A stretch of 64,000 nucleotides of DNA from the NCBI GenBank assembly GCA_020740775.1, contig JAHEWK010000016.1:682001-746000 (forward strand). Reading direction: 5' to 3'. Each line of letters begins with the position of its first letter. Within the stretch, counting starts at the first letter, position 1. Of this stretch, positions 13,456 to 23,986 are shown in pieces. This DNA is from Ilyonectria destructans. Lineage: Eukaryota > Ascomycota > Sordariomycetes > Hypocreales > Nectriaceae. The position numbers and the translations under genes were made by a program. The notes under the pieces were generated by a model. That model saw only the letters and a program-made list of their open reading frames with translations. It was not told the origin of the DNA and searched no databases.

Positions 13456-14346
13456 ATGAAGTTCTCCTTTACTTCCCTTGCAATTCTTGCAAGTATTCCT
13501 CTGGCTCTCGCTCTGCCAGCTGAAGTTCAACACTCTGTCGAACAAGCAAAGCTGCCTGACGCGCTGGCTAAGATCTATCAAGTCGACCCCGACAACTGGC
13601 TCCAGGCGGTCAAGGAAGAAGCTGCCAAGCAGGAAGCCTTAGCCGCCAACGAAACCGACGCCATCGAGTCCAGAGATAGTTGGATCTTCCAAATCTATGG
13701 AATGTACACTGACCGTCTGGTCAACGTGGGTGATGTCGATACCTTCTACATGCTCTGGCAGCGCATGTACGACGTAAGCAACGACCACGGAGGTCTCTCC
13801 GACGTCAGCCGTGGTGCTTGGAGCAAGTTTTGCAACGGTCCTTCTGCAGGCGCGGGCGTCAGCACGAACTTTGTCCTTGATGGTCAATGGGGCGCTGTGG
13901 GCCGTGTGACTGGCTGGGCGATGCGAGATGCCTTGATTCGCTCCATGTATAAGATGGCCGATGGAATTGGCCAGAAGAACGGCTACACTGTCTACAACAA
14001 TTGCTACGGCTTTACCTGGCAGGAGGGTAAGCCTAACAAGGCCAACTCGGCCTGTGGAGGCTTGTCAAAGACCAAATGTCCGAAGAACAAGGACTGCCCC
14101 TTGGAGGGTATGGAGTGCACTGGCATGAAATGGGGCACCTGGCTTCCTAGTATCATGCGCATGAACGTCTACAACCGCGACGGATCGCTCCGTGCCGATG
14201 CCTACCAAGCGCGAGTCGCCTCCCAGGCCCTTGGTTCGGGTGGCTGTGGAAAGGCAGGGACTATTGCTGCCTATGTTGCTGACTTCATCCCGATTGCCGG
14301 TCCCTACTTTGCTACTGGTCTTCGTATCAACTGTCTGTTTCAGTAG
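13456..14346 (+). CDS. Secreted cysteine-containing protein, function unknown
   Basis: This is an intronless frame of 296 residues from the ATG at 13456, chosen because a classic signal peptide starts there (MKFSFTSLAILASIPLALAL). An Ala/Glu-rich propeptide-like stretch follows, with one possible NET sequon. The second half holds about eight cysteines, most in a Gly/Lys-rich middle section, then a C-terminal hydrophobic segment (FIPIAGPYF). The protein is probably exported and disulfide-bonded. No family was recognised with confidence. A role as an effector or defence protein is possible but not shown. Codon use and GC content are normal, in contrast to the nearby relics, suggesting it is functional. 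Confidence 0.75.
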   Translation: MKFSFTSLAILASIPLALALPAEVQHSVEQAKLPDALAKIYQVDPDNWLQAVKEEAAKQEALAANETDAIESRDSWIFQIYGMYTDRLVNVGDVDTFYMLWQRMYDVSNDHGGLSDVSRGAWSKFCNGPSAGAGVSTNFVLDGQWGAVGRVTGWAMRDALIRSMYKMADGIGQKNGYTVYNNCYGFTWQEGKPNKANSACGGLSKTKCPKNKDCPLEGMECTGMKWGTWLPSIMRMNVYNRDGSLRADAYQARVASQALGSGGCGKAGTIAAYVADFIPIAGPYFATGLRINCLFQ

Positions 14347-14379
14347 ACTCTAAGTACAAGAGTCAGATTAGAACGGATG

Positions 14380-14482
14380 CAAGCGTGAGGGTGAGAGTGA
14401 GGTTGAGGTTGGGGGTGATGCTAGCTGGGATGGAACTGGGTCTTAGTCTTGGAGAGATTTCGAGATGGAAAGGATACTGTAC
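14380..14482 (+). repeat. Diverged duplicate of the 3' end of the gene at 9911-10536
   Basis: The run ending GGGTCTTAGTCTTGG, then TTTCGAGATGGAAAGGATAC and TGTACAG, parallels 10440-10523 (GGGTCTTGGTCTTGG, ATCGAAATTAAAAGGAATTC, TATACAG). The order and spacing of several blocks agree, with roughly 70% identity by eye. It lies just after the stop of the secreted-protein gene and is not open in the corresponding frame. Confidence 0.55.
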
Positions 14483-14734
14483 AGCCTCGATAAATCAAAT
14501 TCATGACACATACCGTTAGAAGATCTGAAAGCGTAAATTATATCCGTCATTCCCATAAATCACATCCAGCCGGCTCATACCGTACTTGATTAAATGCAAT
14601 GGAGTAGTGGGCACGGGTAAGTAACCAGATTTCTTGTAGAAGAATATCGCGCTTGCTTTATCCACCTAATCTCCGTCCTAATAGCCTACCTCCAAAGCTG
14701 TCCTCCAAGTGAAAATGCTAAATCCTCAAAGGAA

Positions 14735-14996
14735 TTAGAGGAAATCCAACAATCCCACCATGATCAAGAGTTGCCCAAGATAATAAAGTGCCCAAACAGT
14801 ATGCTCCATCCAAGTTCGATGTCGTGAAATGGGAGGAAGTAGGAATCTCTCAATGGCCAGCAGAGTATCCGAAAAAGTAAACATGATCGCACCAAAGATC
14901 AAACGACTACCATCCATTGTAAGTGCCGCAAGAACCATGGCGCAAATTGCAATAGAGTAGATAAGAATTGGGATCTGGAGTCCATCTCTTTTCACT
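14735..14996 (-). pseudogene. C-terminal fragment of a YhhN-family membrane protein
   Basis: The frame encodes about 85 residues with three hydrophobic segments and the motif FGAIMFTFSDTLLAIERFL. This is the conserved region of the YhhN/TMEM86 (lysoplasmalogenase-like) family near the C-terminus, followed by a final membrane helix (YLGQLLIMVGLLDFL). The family usually has 200-280 residues and eight membrane helices, so the N-terminal two thirds are missing. Upstream the sequence switches abruptly to an unrelated kinase-like relic. It is a remnant left by a rearrangement. Confidence 0.65.
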
Positions 14997-15611
14997 TTAT
15001 GAGTAGGCAGCAATTTTGTAAGCATGAGATCCACAGAGAGTAAAGCCCAGGACGAAGCGATAGGTATATTGGGCAGCGAGAACCTCTCTCGCATACGTCG
15101 CGAGATCAATCCATGCTATCGATGCTTTGTCGGCCTTCGGGTTGCTTTTTAGTTCGCCGGCAACGAGGATGTATGACCAACGATATCTCGAATCCTTAGA
15201 GTCAGGGTTATATATGATATCGCTATTAATAAAGCCGATATCCATGCTGCGCTTACCTATAGAGCCCCGAAGTGGCGTCCTCAGCTGCGCTAACAGCTTG
15301 CGTCGAGCCGCCAGAGTCGAAATGCGGTTGCTTATGAAAGCTTCCAGCTTTAGGATTAAGCCGCCAAATTAAGCTAGTATGTCGCTCTCTTTAGCGCCTG
15401 CTGGCTATCCACTCCACCCCTCCTTGAAGAGTGGATTGTCGCCTTCAGTATGCCTGCCGAAGACTGCCTCAGATACCGTATCGAGATCTGGTATATCTCC
15501 AAAAAAGATTTTATAGAAATTAGGAAGTCCGATATAGAGACACTCAAGCTCCAACTTAAGAACTGGATCTACATCCTGGCGGAATTCCAATAAGTTTATA
15601 AAGCCACTCAT
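14997..15611 (-). pseudogene. FunK1-type fungal kinase-like relic
   Basis: Several pieces match the N-terminal part of FunK1 (Pkinase_fungal) proteins in the right order: VSEAVFGRHTEGDNPLFKEG then WSG (about 15410-15475), LIWRLNPKAGSF, MDIGFINSDI, and SYILVAGELKSNP followed by REVLAAQ and RFVLGFTLCGS (15025-15245). They are split by stop codons and frame changes, and everything after the GFTLCGS motif, including the catalytic kinase lobe, is absent. The break at about 15020 joins directly to the YhhN fragment. FunK1 genes are common near heterochromatic or telomeric regions in ascomycetes. Not functional. Confidence 0.75.
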
Positions 15612-16942
15612 ATTTTAACTCTATGGCGTTTGTTAGATTGACGAGGGTATCAGTCGGGGAGGCAGGGTGGATTCAGTAATAGTATTATAGATTTAATCCC
15701 ATATAAGGGTATCGTCTGGTTCGTCGGTAAGGGCTGATTTCAGGAGAGGTTTGATGCAGTCGAAGTCGAAGTCGGCAGAGGCGACCGCAGAAATGGGTCT
15801 GAGGAGATCGCTTCGAAGGGTACCGTGGCCTGTCTTGGGGAGAGGTTAATAATAAACAGGCGCCGCCCGGCAGCAGATAGATAAAAGAGCGACTAGAGGT
15901 TGCAGATATATAAATAAAGCCTCCAGGTCACAGGCTAGCTGGATCCTATGTCTATAGCGGAAGTTAGTAAGAAGAGTCTGGGGTAGTAACTTATGGAAGT
16001 TATAATGCTGATTACTTAATATTACTATTTTCTATATAATTATTAGCTATATCCATTTTGCATCCAGTTGCCCAGACACTTAACTTCCTGTATCCGCTCG
16101 CACGTCATCGACAGCCAGGCGGCAGCAGTGAGGCATCGCCCCACCAAGTTCTTCCTCAACAACGGCGTCGACAGCGCCATCACCACCTTCCTCACTAGCC
16201 AACCCCTGACGCTCATGATTTTCAGCACTTCAAATTTACCCAACGGAATGCAGGTCAGTCTCCGTGTGATTGCACTACGCAGCGCCTGGGCGGCGATGGA
16301 GAGCGAGGATGATGGACTGGTGCATGGCAACCAATCGGCCAAGGACACTGGTGCACAGGATATGAGGCGGATGCTTGGAAGCGGCATATAGTAAAGATAG
16401 TTATCGCAAGGCAGGGATGGAAAGACGATGCAAGAAGACTCTTGATTTTTTACGTGATGGATACTATCTGAAGGAGCTCATGGTTTTAGCTATTAGAGCT
16501 ACTAGAGCTACTAAAGGAGACTCAGTATTTAGCTGCTTTATAAATTATCTGAAGGCAGAGATTTTAGTTAAAGATTTACTGCAGGTAAAGGCTTTAGGGG
16601 GGGGGGATTATTATATATTAAGGTTACTCTTTAATTCACTTTGTTAAGCAACACAATAATGCCCCCTAGATACTTTCGACGCCCGATACTATAACCTTCA
16701 CGAGAGCACTATCGGGAGGGAACGACATATGAAGGGTTTGTCCCAGAGACCCCCTTAATATTCTTAAAAGGCAGTGACAGTAAGTTGTCCCCTGTACTCT
16801 TCCTGAAATGAGACGAAGATCCTGTTTCCCCGTTGCTCATGTAACAATCAAGAGATAGCATATTGTTCTCTCGACCAGACACGGGAACCCACTTCCGGTC
16901 TGCTACATCTCCACAAACACAAAGCATTGAATAGCATCCAAA
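15612..16942. other. Degenerate intergenic DNA without a supported gene
   Basis: Open frames at 16043-16391 exist on both strands and overlap each other, with no recognisable motif. 15900-16060 and 16480-16650 are AT-rich with TAGCT-like steps, suggesting mild RIP. A G10 homopolymer lies at about 16599. No gene is called. Confidence 0.4.
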
Positions 16943-17182
16943 TCAAGACAGCATAACCTCTTCTAAGGCCTCGTACGTCGCCACCATTCTCTCATGCTCC
17001 CTAGCGTTGCCAACGAGTGGCTGAAGTGATTTGTCCACCAAGAGTTGCATGAACACCCTCCTCCACACTGCTTCCAACTGACTTCGCTCTACAGGGTGGT
17101 CTTGACTGGATGTCTTCAAGGATTTTCCGGTCGTGAACGCATATCCTCGAAGTTTCGCCCAAGAATTGATGGCTTCTAGCTT
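16943..17182 (-). pseudogene. Orphan 79-codon exon-like frame
   Basis: On the minus strand an open frame runs from an AG acceptor-like site (CCTAG just above 17182) to a TGA at 16943. It begins KLEAINSWAKLRGYAF and ends EALEEVMLS. The opening resembles the AINxWAxxxGYA pattern at the start of FAR1-like DNA-binding domains in fungal MULE-type transposases. That resemblance is from memory of the pattern and is weak. There is no ATG and no upstream partner. It is likely the end exon of a lost gene or transposase relic. Confidence 0.3.
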
Positions 17183-17786
17183 CTAGGAGAGATTCGTGAG
17201 ATTCATATATACCTTTAGGTGGAAGTACATGGTCAGTTTGCTAGTGGAAAAGAACGAGTGATGCCAACCCGCTGTGGAGCGTCGGAGGCATGTACCAGTC
17301 GCTCGGCGCCGAGCTTAGCTGATTCGTCAGCCCGTGGGCTGCTCTGGAGAAGGCCCCCGCCAAAGAGCGCGGCCTTCTCTGTATGCGTGGGGAGAGATTA
17401 TCTGGGTTGAAATTAGTCCAGACACCAGCTTCTTTAGCTCCGCCAGCATCGTGTAAGCTATTTTGCCAAGCTACCCCGCGTGTATCTATCTCTGCCCGCG
17501 GGGAAGTCATGTCCCATTATGGGCCTTGATCCTTTCCCCAGGCTGTTCACAACGCTAGATTGAATTTGTCTAGCTGAACCTGAATTATATCGTCAATCCC
17601 CTCTACCGTAGCTATCTTCGGCGCCGAGTTTCATGAGCACCGCTGTTGAACCGCTGAGCATTGGTTGCGTAAGGGGTTGCTGAAGAATGGCTGGGCGAGG
17701 GCCAACATATAGATGGCTGTCTCTCCAGCTCAACTAACCTTCTTCACTCATTGACTCAGTCTCTCTTCAACTGTTGACCTGTTAAG
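17183..17786. other. Intergenic, former promoter of the sugar-transporter pseudogene
   Basis: No supported gene. An ACATATAGATGG TATA-like stretch and pyrimidine-rich tracts (CTCTCTTCAACTG) precede the ATG at 17787, as in a fungal promoter. Confidence 0.4.
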
Positions 17787-18840
17787 ATGCACAAGGGAAA
17801 CACTGTCTACAACTTTTTGGTCGTCATTACTGCGCTCTTGGCTCCTTTAGCTATGGCTTCAACTTGGCTGTCATAGGGTCCACTTTTGGCCTTCCATCAT
17901 TTTCAGAGTACTTCAATCTCTCCCTCGATGAATCGGCCTCGGTCCCTATTATAGGAAGTGAGATTTGTCACCAAGGTCAATGACAGCGACTTTGTGCTTA
18001 CATTCAGCACAGCGGCCAGTAGCTTGTACGCGGGCGGTGGTTTGATCGGATGCATGTTCATCGCAACCATGCTCGACAAGCTCGGACGCCTGCGCACCAT
18101 CCAAATCATCTGCGCTCTGAGTATCGTTTCCGCAGCCATACAATCGGGATCGATCCACATTGCCCGTTGCTAGTCGGCCGCGGCCTCAATGGCATTGCGT
18201 AAGTTGAGCAGTTTGTCTCGTTGAGATAACTGGCGCTGACGGAGACTGTTGGGCAGCGCCGGTATGGTCAATGCCACTATTCCAGTGTATCAGTCGGAAG
18301 TGTCGCCTTCAAACAGCCGAAGAAGACTGGTCAGCACGCATGGCGTTTTTCTCGTCCTCGAAAACGTAAGACCCTGTTACCCCACTCCACAACGAGACGA
18401 TACGCCCTCGAAAATTGCCTTCATGTGCTTACCTGTGCCATGTGTGAAGGCCATAGCAGGATGGGCCGGTCTTGGGTGCTACTTCGCGAAAGACCCCCAG
18501 GTCCAATGGCGACTATGCTTAGCACTACAAGGTCAGTGGCTATTTTCCCTCGTGCTATTGACGTGAGCGAAACTAAATTTCCTCAGTCGTCGCTCCCCTC
18601 GTTCTTCTAGTTGCTTCGATTTGGATCCCCGAATCTCCCCGTTGGCTTGCCATGAAAGGGAGGAGTGGCGAAGCTCTCAAAATCCTCGAACGCCTACATG
18701 AGCACCCCGATGATGTCAACCATAGCTTCGCTCGAGCTGAGCATCGGGACATCTGTCAACAGTTGGAGCTCAACTCAGAGCAGCTCGGCATTGTCGCGAT
18801 TCTTAAGCAACAGTCATACCGGAAGCGATTCCTGATTTAA
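17787..18840 (+). pseudogene. Truncated, frameshifted MFS sugar transporter
   Basis: Pieces in order match the N-terminal half of a hexose-type transporter: MHKGNTVYNFLVVITALL; then, one frame off, SYGFNLAVIGSTFGLPSF; after an intron, LDKLGRLRTIQIICAL; then again out of frame LLVGRGLNGIA; AGMVNATIPVYQSEVSP; and IPESPRWLAMKGRSGEA. GT-AG introns are still visible at about 17959-18010, 18199-18254 and 18367-18450, and at about 18532-18585. Frameshifts near 17836 and 18165 and loss of everything after about 18840 (the second six-helix bundle) make it nonfunctional. Confidence 0.85.
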
Positions 18841-19318
18841 ATAGACAGTAGGCGCGGAAACGCGTCTAGAACTTGTATTACTTCTATAGACTAGAGTGGC
18901 AGTAGTAGTTCAGCTAAGTACTCAGTTTATTAAATAGGAAACGATCTGTAGGTCGCTAATCGGTACCAACAGAAACGTCAACGCCAAGGGATCCTGTTCT
19001 TAGGACCCGCCCCTGTATTGGCGTGTATAATAACAGTCATGGGAAGCGCCGATTAAGGTAAGGAGTCTATGATTCGCAAACTATAATCGCATTAATATGC
19101 ACAATTGGTGTTTGAATTAAGTAAGCTGAAATTGATAAAAGCAGGCGTAAGACTACTGGCAGAATTTGCTCGAGACATTTAAGCCCAGCTATACATAGGA
19201 AAGTCCCACCCAACTGCATTCGAATGACTCATCCCTTAGCTTAGCGAGCTGCTATTCCATAACGCTTTCAGAAAGCATATCCCGCCTCAAAAGCCACTCT
19301 CCGGTGTTTGTGTGCTGT
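18841..19318. other. Intergenic
   Basis: No gene or repeat was recognised. It lies between the broken transporter and the 3' end of the MFS gene and may contain the latter's terminator. The sugar-transporter homology ends at or just before its left edge, which makes 18840 a likely rearrangement point. Confidence 0.4.
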
Positions 19319-20986
19319 TTATTGAGAATGGGCCTTGATGTGCAACTTAATCAACAAGTTGTTTCGAGACCAGTAGCTGCGATATCGCTTCCCGAAGAAG
19401 AACACCAGCGGTGCGGTGACAGTCATGGCGAACGCGAGACCACCGAAGACGTAGAAGACATGAGCCGGGCCCGAACTGCCGACCCAGGTATTGACGAACC
19501 AACTGAAACCGTAGAAGAGAAAATTCTTAAAAATAATCATAGACACAAACACGTCATCGCTCATATCACGATAGGCGTCCAGGGCATAGCCACCGACGGC
19601 AATAGCCACGATGACAACCCCGGCGAGCGTGACGCCGTGCATAGTTGCCGTCGCGTAGTAGGTCTTGCCGTCTTGTGCGAGTGCCCCGAAGCTCACGAGG
19701 CCGACACCGACAAGTAGACCTCCCGCCACCGGCAGTAGGCGGTACTCGGGCTCGTAGATTCCCTTGTTTTTCACTGCGCACCATTTAATGATCGGATCGG
19801 TCAAAATGCTCATGAAAATAGATCCAATCGAGGCGCCGATGAAGGGGCCTAAGGAAAGGTAGCCTATACCAGCCGCGGATAGCAGGTAAGGCGGGGCCAT
19901 GAAGATTTGAGCGATGCTCATGGCTTGGCTGACATAGAACGCCGTCATTCCGCCTGACACGACGACTGACCAGAGAACAGCTAGGTTGGTGCACACGGCG
20001 AGTGGCGCGATTAACAACTGGAGGAAGTTTTCGTTGCAGTAGGTTCCGGAGAACAGAGCCAGTTCCTGCAGGAAGGTCTTCTTAGATGGAATGACACGAT
20101 GCGGCGAGGGCGTGTCGGAAGTTTCCGCCTTATCGGAGAACTCGAGATGACGGGACCCGCTGGCCTGCTTCTCCGCTTGAGCTAGCTCCTCGAGGTTGTC
20201 GTCCGTAACCTCATCTGTGTTATAGAGTGCTTCTCTGATGTAGTTGGTCTCAGGTACGAAGAAGAACACGAGAATAGTTTGGAGGCCGGAGAAGAGAATA
20301 CAGAGATGAAACAGATATCGCCATCCGAGGTTGTCGGTGACAGGGCCACAGACTACCGAAGCGAGATTGGACACGCCGCCCAGAATAAACTGAATCACAG
20401 ACATGTAGAGACCACGTTGGTGAACGAAGTAGATGTCGCCAATGGCTGAGATGAGAATACTTTCGTAGGCGGCCGTGGCGATGCCCTGGACGATTCGCGC
20501 GGCGAGGATTCCATTGTATGTGGAAACGCACGACCCGATAATCGAGCCAACTGTCCCCAGCAGGGAGGAAAAGAAAAAGACTGGCCTTTTCCCCCACTTC
20601 CTGGAGCACGCCGCAACGATAAATGCGGCCGCTCCGGCAGTGAGAAGTTGGTAGCTTGACAGTACCGCAATGTCGTTGATGGACCTGTCAAGGTCAACCG
20701 CGATGACGCCGAGGCCCGGGTTGAGCAGAGCGCTGTATACGCTGGCCATTATAATCCCGCCGAAGCTGATAACGGAGATGAGAACCAGCTTTTTGGACCG
20801 GGACCAGTTAAGAGGGTCGTTGGGATCAGCCGTGGGTTGAGGGGCGAGAACGATGTGAGACTCTTTCCCTTTGCCATGCTTCAGTCCGGCGGTCCCTCCC
20901 TCGGAATGAGCACTCTGCTCGTTCAGGATGACGGTGGCTGGCACGTGAGCGAGGTGTTTATCCTCGAGGATACCGAGAAACCCCAT
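19319..20986 (-). CDS. MFS transporter, DHA1-like (Hol1/Tpo type)
   Basis: This is an intronless 555-residue frame. The ATG at 20986 is preferred because homologous transporters begin MGxLGxLEDKxLxHVPxT. Twelve hydrophobic segments can be counted, split by a charged central loop of about 60 residues (about 225-290). DPNDPLNWSRSKK before helix 1 and WGKRPVFFFS after helix 3 are hallmarks of the DHA1 drug:H+ antiporter group. It acts at the plasma membrane and could import or export the cluster's compound. It sits at the left edge of the cluster, and its upstream region carries copies of the cluster's GGGGT motif. Intact. Confidence 0.88.
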   Translation of the reverse strand: MGFLGILEDKHLAHVPATVILNEQSAHSEGGTAGLKHGKGKESHIVLAPQPTADPNDPLNWSRSKKLVLISVISFGGIIMASVYSALLNPGLGVIAVDLDRSINDIAVLSSYQLLTAGAAAFIVAACSRKWGKRPVFFFSSLLGTVGSIIGSCVSTYNGILAARIVQGIATAAYESILISAIGDIYFVHQRGLYMSVIQFILGGVSNLASVVCGPVTDNLGWRYLFHLCILFSGLQTILVFFFVPETNYIREALYNTDEVTDDNLEELAQAEKQASGSRHLEFSDKAETSDTPSPHRVIPSKKTFLQELALFSGTYCNENFLQLLIAPLAVCTNLAVLWSVVVSGGMTAFYVSQAMSIAQIFMAPPYLLSAAGIGYLSLGPFIGASIGSIFMSILTDPIIKWCAVKNKGIYEPEYRLLPVAGGLLVGVGLVSFGALAQDGKTYYATATMHGVTLAGVVIVAIAVGGYALDAYRDMSDDVFVSMIIFKNFLFYGFSWFVNTWVGSSGPAHVFYVFGGLAFAMTVTAPLVFFFGKRYRSYWSRNNLLIKLHIKAHSQ

Positions 20987-21445
20987 GTTTGGCAATGCAA
21001 TGGGCTGCGGGATGAAATAAAAGGTGACGGGGCAAATCACTGAAAAGCGAAGGGTCTAGAGGAGGATGTTGTATCATGGCTATAAGGCAAGCTTTGCAGG
21101 GTCAAGAGCCTTTAATACATATGATGGATCTTGCTTCAGCCATTTGACCCGCTTTGAACTTCTAGTACCACACCGTTCTGAGGATCGGGGAACCCCACGA
21201 GGAACCCCACGGGGAACACCACGGGGAACACCACATTTTCTGTCACTATGGGGTAAATGCGGACCTAACCTACCTCAGTGAGAGGTGCCGAGGGCACATC
21301 CTAGATGCCGAGAAACAAATCATCACTGCCCGCACTACTACAGGCCTCCCCATGAGCGATGAATTGGGTCTGGCCGGTCCTTCGGGACTCCACAAAATGG
21401 GCGTCGTAATCGCCGAGCTGTGATTTCTTTCTCGTGTCGCTACAC
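20987..21445. promoter_or_regulatory. MFS promoter with 12-bp ACCCCAC repeats
   Basis: 21189-21234 is four tandem copies of a 12-bp unit (GGAACCCCACGA, GGAACCCCACGG, then GGAACACCACGG variants). A further TGGGGTA lies at 21249-21255. The core matches the motif found in the other cluster promoters. The remaining DNA up to the stop of the transcription-factor gene shows nothing. Confidence 0.5.
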
Positions 21446-23986
21446 TCAGTCGCTCAATCGGCGCTCTCTACGCATCATACAACCCAAGATAATTGTGTCC
21501 ATGCCCTCGACATCGGCATTCTCCTCTACGTTCTCTTGAAGATCCCCAAGGTGGCGGTCGAAATCCCCCCCCGCCATACTCATGACACTGTCACTCATGT
21601 CATCTAGCTGGCCAGAATCCATCAACATGGTCAGTTTTCTCAACAAACGGGGAACCTTCAAGGTCCAATTGCCGTTAACCGACACAGGAACAATGTCCAT
21701 ATTGGCTAGGCCGCGATTGCGGTTCATGACGTTGCCCAAAAACCAGTACGCTAGCGCTCTGTCCCGGTAGAGTCCTTCGCACGCCATGGACCCAGGTCTC
21801 GACAAGGTCTTGGCCCAATGCTTTCGCCAGAGCTCCAAGGCGTTGTCAACGACCTGAGACTGGACAGTAGTGAGGTGCTCGCGGATATTTACTTCCACCG
21901 CAGCCGGCATCTCGGGGCGCTTTCTCTGCGCGTGGATTTTCTTCTGCTGCCACATATGTAGAAGAATCCCTGAACAATTGATGAGAAGCGTCACAGTTGA
22001 TTTCAATAAGATCTACTCACCGTGGAGAACGGTAAAGCCTCCCATTACGCTAAAATGCAAAGGCACCTTGATCGGCTCATGGCACAAAAAGAGAGACAAG
22101 ATAACGGGATATTCTACTCTTGTCAGATCTTGGGCGTTTACATACAGTTCACGCCATTCCTCTTCGATGCTTGCGGCAAAGATGTTCTCATCGCAGGGTA
22201 GGGGGAGGCAAAGTTCGTATACGTGGAGTTCGGGGCGCTGATCGAACATGACTGCCCTGATCGCATCGAACAGGTACAAAATGAATGCGGTCCTAGGAGG
22301 ATGTCAGTGAAAGGAGGCCCGAGAGATGAACGGTAGACTGACCTGATTCGGCTTTCTTGGGCCGACCACTCTTCCCATTTCATCTTCCAAGGCTCGGTGG
22401 CTGGATGGACGCCGTCGAAGATCCCCGCATTCCTTGCCTCATTCATAAGCTTTCTAGTGTCTACCGGCGGACGGTACCGCTTGGAAGGGAAATAGAATGC
22501 GTCTAAAAGAGTGACTATATAAACAGCTTGAATAGTGTCAAGCTGTGCCGGACCGCCCGCCTGCAGACTCGGGTCCGAGGTCCAAGCAAAGGTCTGTGCC
22601 ATTTGAGAGAGTTGCAGGGCCTCGGAGCCGTTGGATTTGAGGTCTCCGGAGTACATTGCGCCCATCAAGATCATGGCGAAAATGAGCCTCGTGCTGGTGG
22701 CTGTGATGTTCCAGAATGGCAAATGGAGCAATGGCGTATGCTGATGAAAGGACTTGAAGTACGAGCTGAGAAAGAGGGACACGTTATCGAGGCTCAACCA
22801 GTGGTCCCACCGCCGTGAGCCTTGATTGGAATCGTGGAGAAACTTCAATATTTGCAACCGATGGGCGTCGAGCGGCGAGATCTGCATGAGGCTCATGCCC
22901 CTGGGGAGATGGAATCCTGCCGCGCCTCCCCGGCCGCCACCACCACCGCTGCCCATTTCGATGTCATACGGACTGACCATGGTGGCTTCGGGTGAGATGA
23001 ATTGTTGACTTGGAGATTCTTCTGACATGGTAGCGTCGATGCGGTTGTCCTCCCGGCGGGCCACGAAGGAATTGTCGAGAATGCTCCAATCAAGCAGATC
23101 GAGATCAAAGTACATGTCTTCAGCGAGATTGAGGAAGTCCATGTCGCTTGTGTCGTTGCTAAAGGAATCTGTGAGCGAGGCTGGAGGCGCCGGGCTCGCC
23201 ATTGTTCTCTGATCGAACTGCAGCTCTGGGGAAGGGTTGAGCAGCTCGTTCATTTGGTCACAAGCTTGAGGCCCGTCCGTATTTACCCCCTGGGCAGCGC
23301 CACCTTGGGCGTGTTCCGCAACGTCTTGGTCCACGGCAGGCGACATGTCTGGGCCAGAATCTGACCTTTCGGAAGCAGCTCTCTGTTGGTCATGTTGGTG
23401 AGGGTGTTCCGGCGGAGAGTTATTGTGGCGGGGAACTTGGTTGGGCGGAATGGATTGCTCCGTCGTGAGTGCCGTCGCCTGGGCCATCGGCGAAGAACAA
23501 TTGCTTGAAAGGTTGGCGGCTCTGGCTTTTCGTAGGGTGAAATGACAGGCTTGACCTTGCCCGAGGCTGCAGCACCGCTCACAAGGCTGGACGCCAGAGC
23601 ACTTGACCTTGGAGCATCTACACGAGCTACAAGCTCGGTTGACACGCCGAAGTATTTCAGCCGCCGCCTTGTCCACGTTTCGAGCCGACTTGCAACTCTG
23701 ATAGTGACGACGAAGAGCGTCGCTGCCACACCATCATCAGCTGCCTAGCTTCGGGGGACAGTGCAGTAAGGGTGAAGGAGACGGCCCGCAGAGGTCTTTG
23801 TGCGACCAGGATCTGTGTGACTAGGACTCACCTGCGTGCGAACCTTTTGCCGCAAAATGGGCAAGGGTACTCCTTCGAATTGCTATGCATCGTTTTATGG
23901 CGCTTTAGATGCTCCGGGCGAGTGAAGGTGGCCTCGCAAGAGTCGCAGCGATGCTTCATTGTGACATTGCCTCGTGTGCGGGGCAT
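21446..23986 (-). CDS. Transcription factor with C2H2 fingers plus a Zn2Cys6 cluster
   Basis: Four exons (23986-23832, 23722-22343, 22292-22021, 21969-21446) give 776 residues. Residues 10-62 hold two zinc fingers (CDSC...HLKRH and CPFCGKRFARSDALRRH). A Zn2Cys6 binuclear cluster follows at about 83-109 with spacing C-x2-C-x6-C-x5-C-x2-C-x8-C. After a Pro/Gln/Ser-rich linker comes a fungal_trans-type regulatory domain (about 300-640). Intron 1 ends at GGCAG (23723), which joins ...FARS to DALRRH in frame. Proteins with both DNA-binding domains are typical local regulators of fungal catabolic and secondary-metabolite clusters. It is divergent to the VAO gene. Finger contact residues R-x-x-H-x-x-R and R-x-D-A-x-x-R suggest a GNG-GGG target. 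Confidence 0.92.

Noticed and set aside
13456..14346. Possible assignment of the secreted protein to a known toxin family
   Set aside because: Only a signal peptide and cysteines are visible. No family-defining motif or catalytic residue could be identified, so it is left as unknown.
16043..16391. Overlapping frames of 107 and 114 codons on opposite strands
   Set aside because: No recognisable motif, no signal peptide and no intron partners; the surroundings look degenerate.
18377..18386. TTACCCCACT copy in the sugar-transporter pseudogene
   Set aside because: It lies in an intron of a dead gene rather than a promoter. Kept as evidence of background occurrence of the motif.
20250..20697. 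Open frames overlapping the MFS gene in other frames
   Set aside because: Shadow frames of a GC-rich intact membrane-protein gene.
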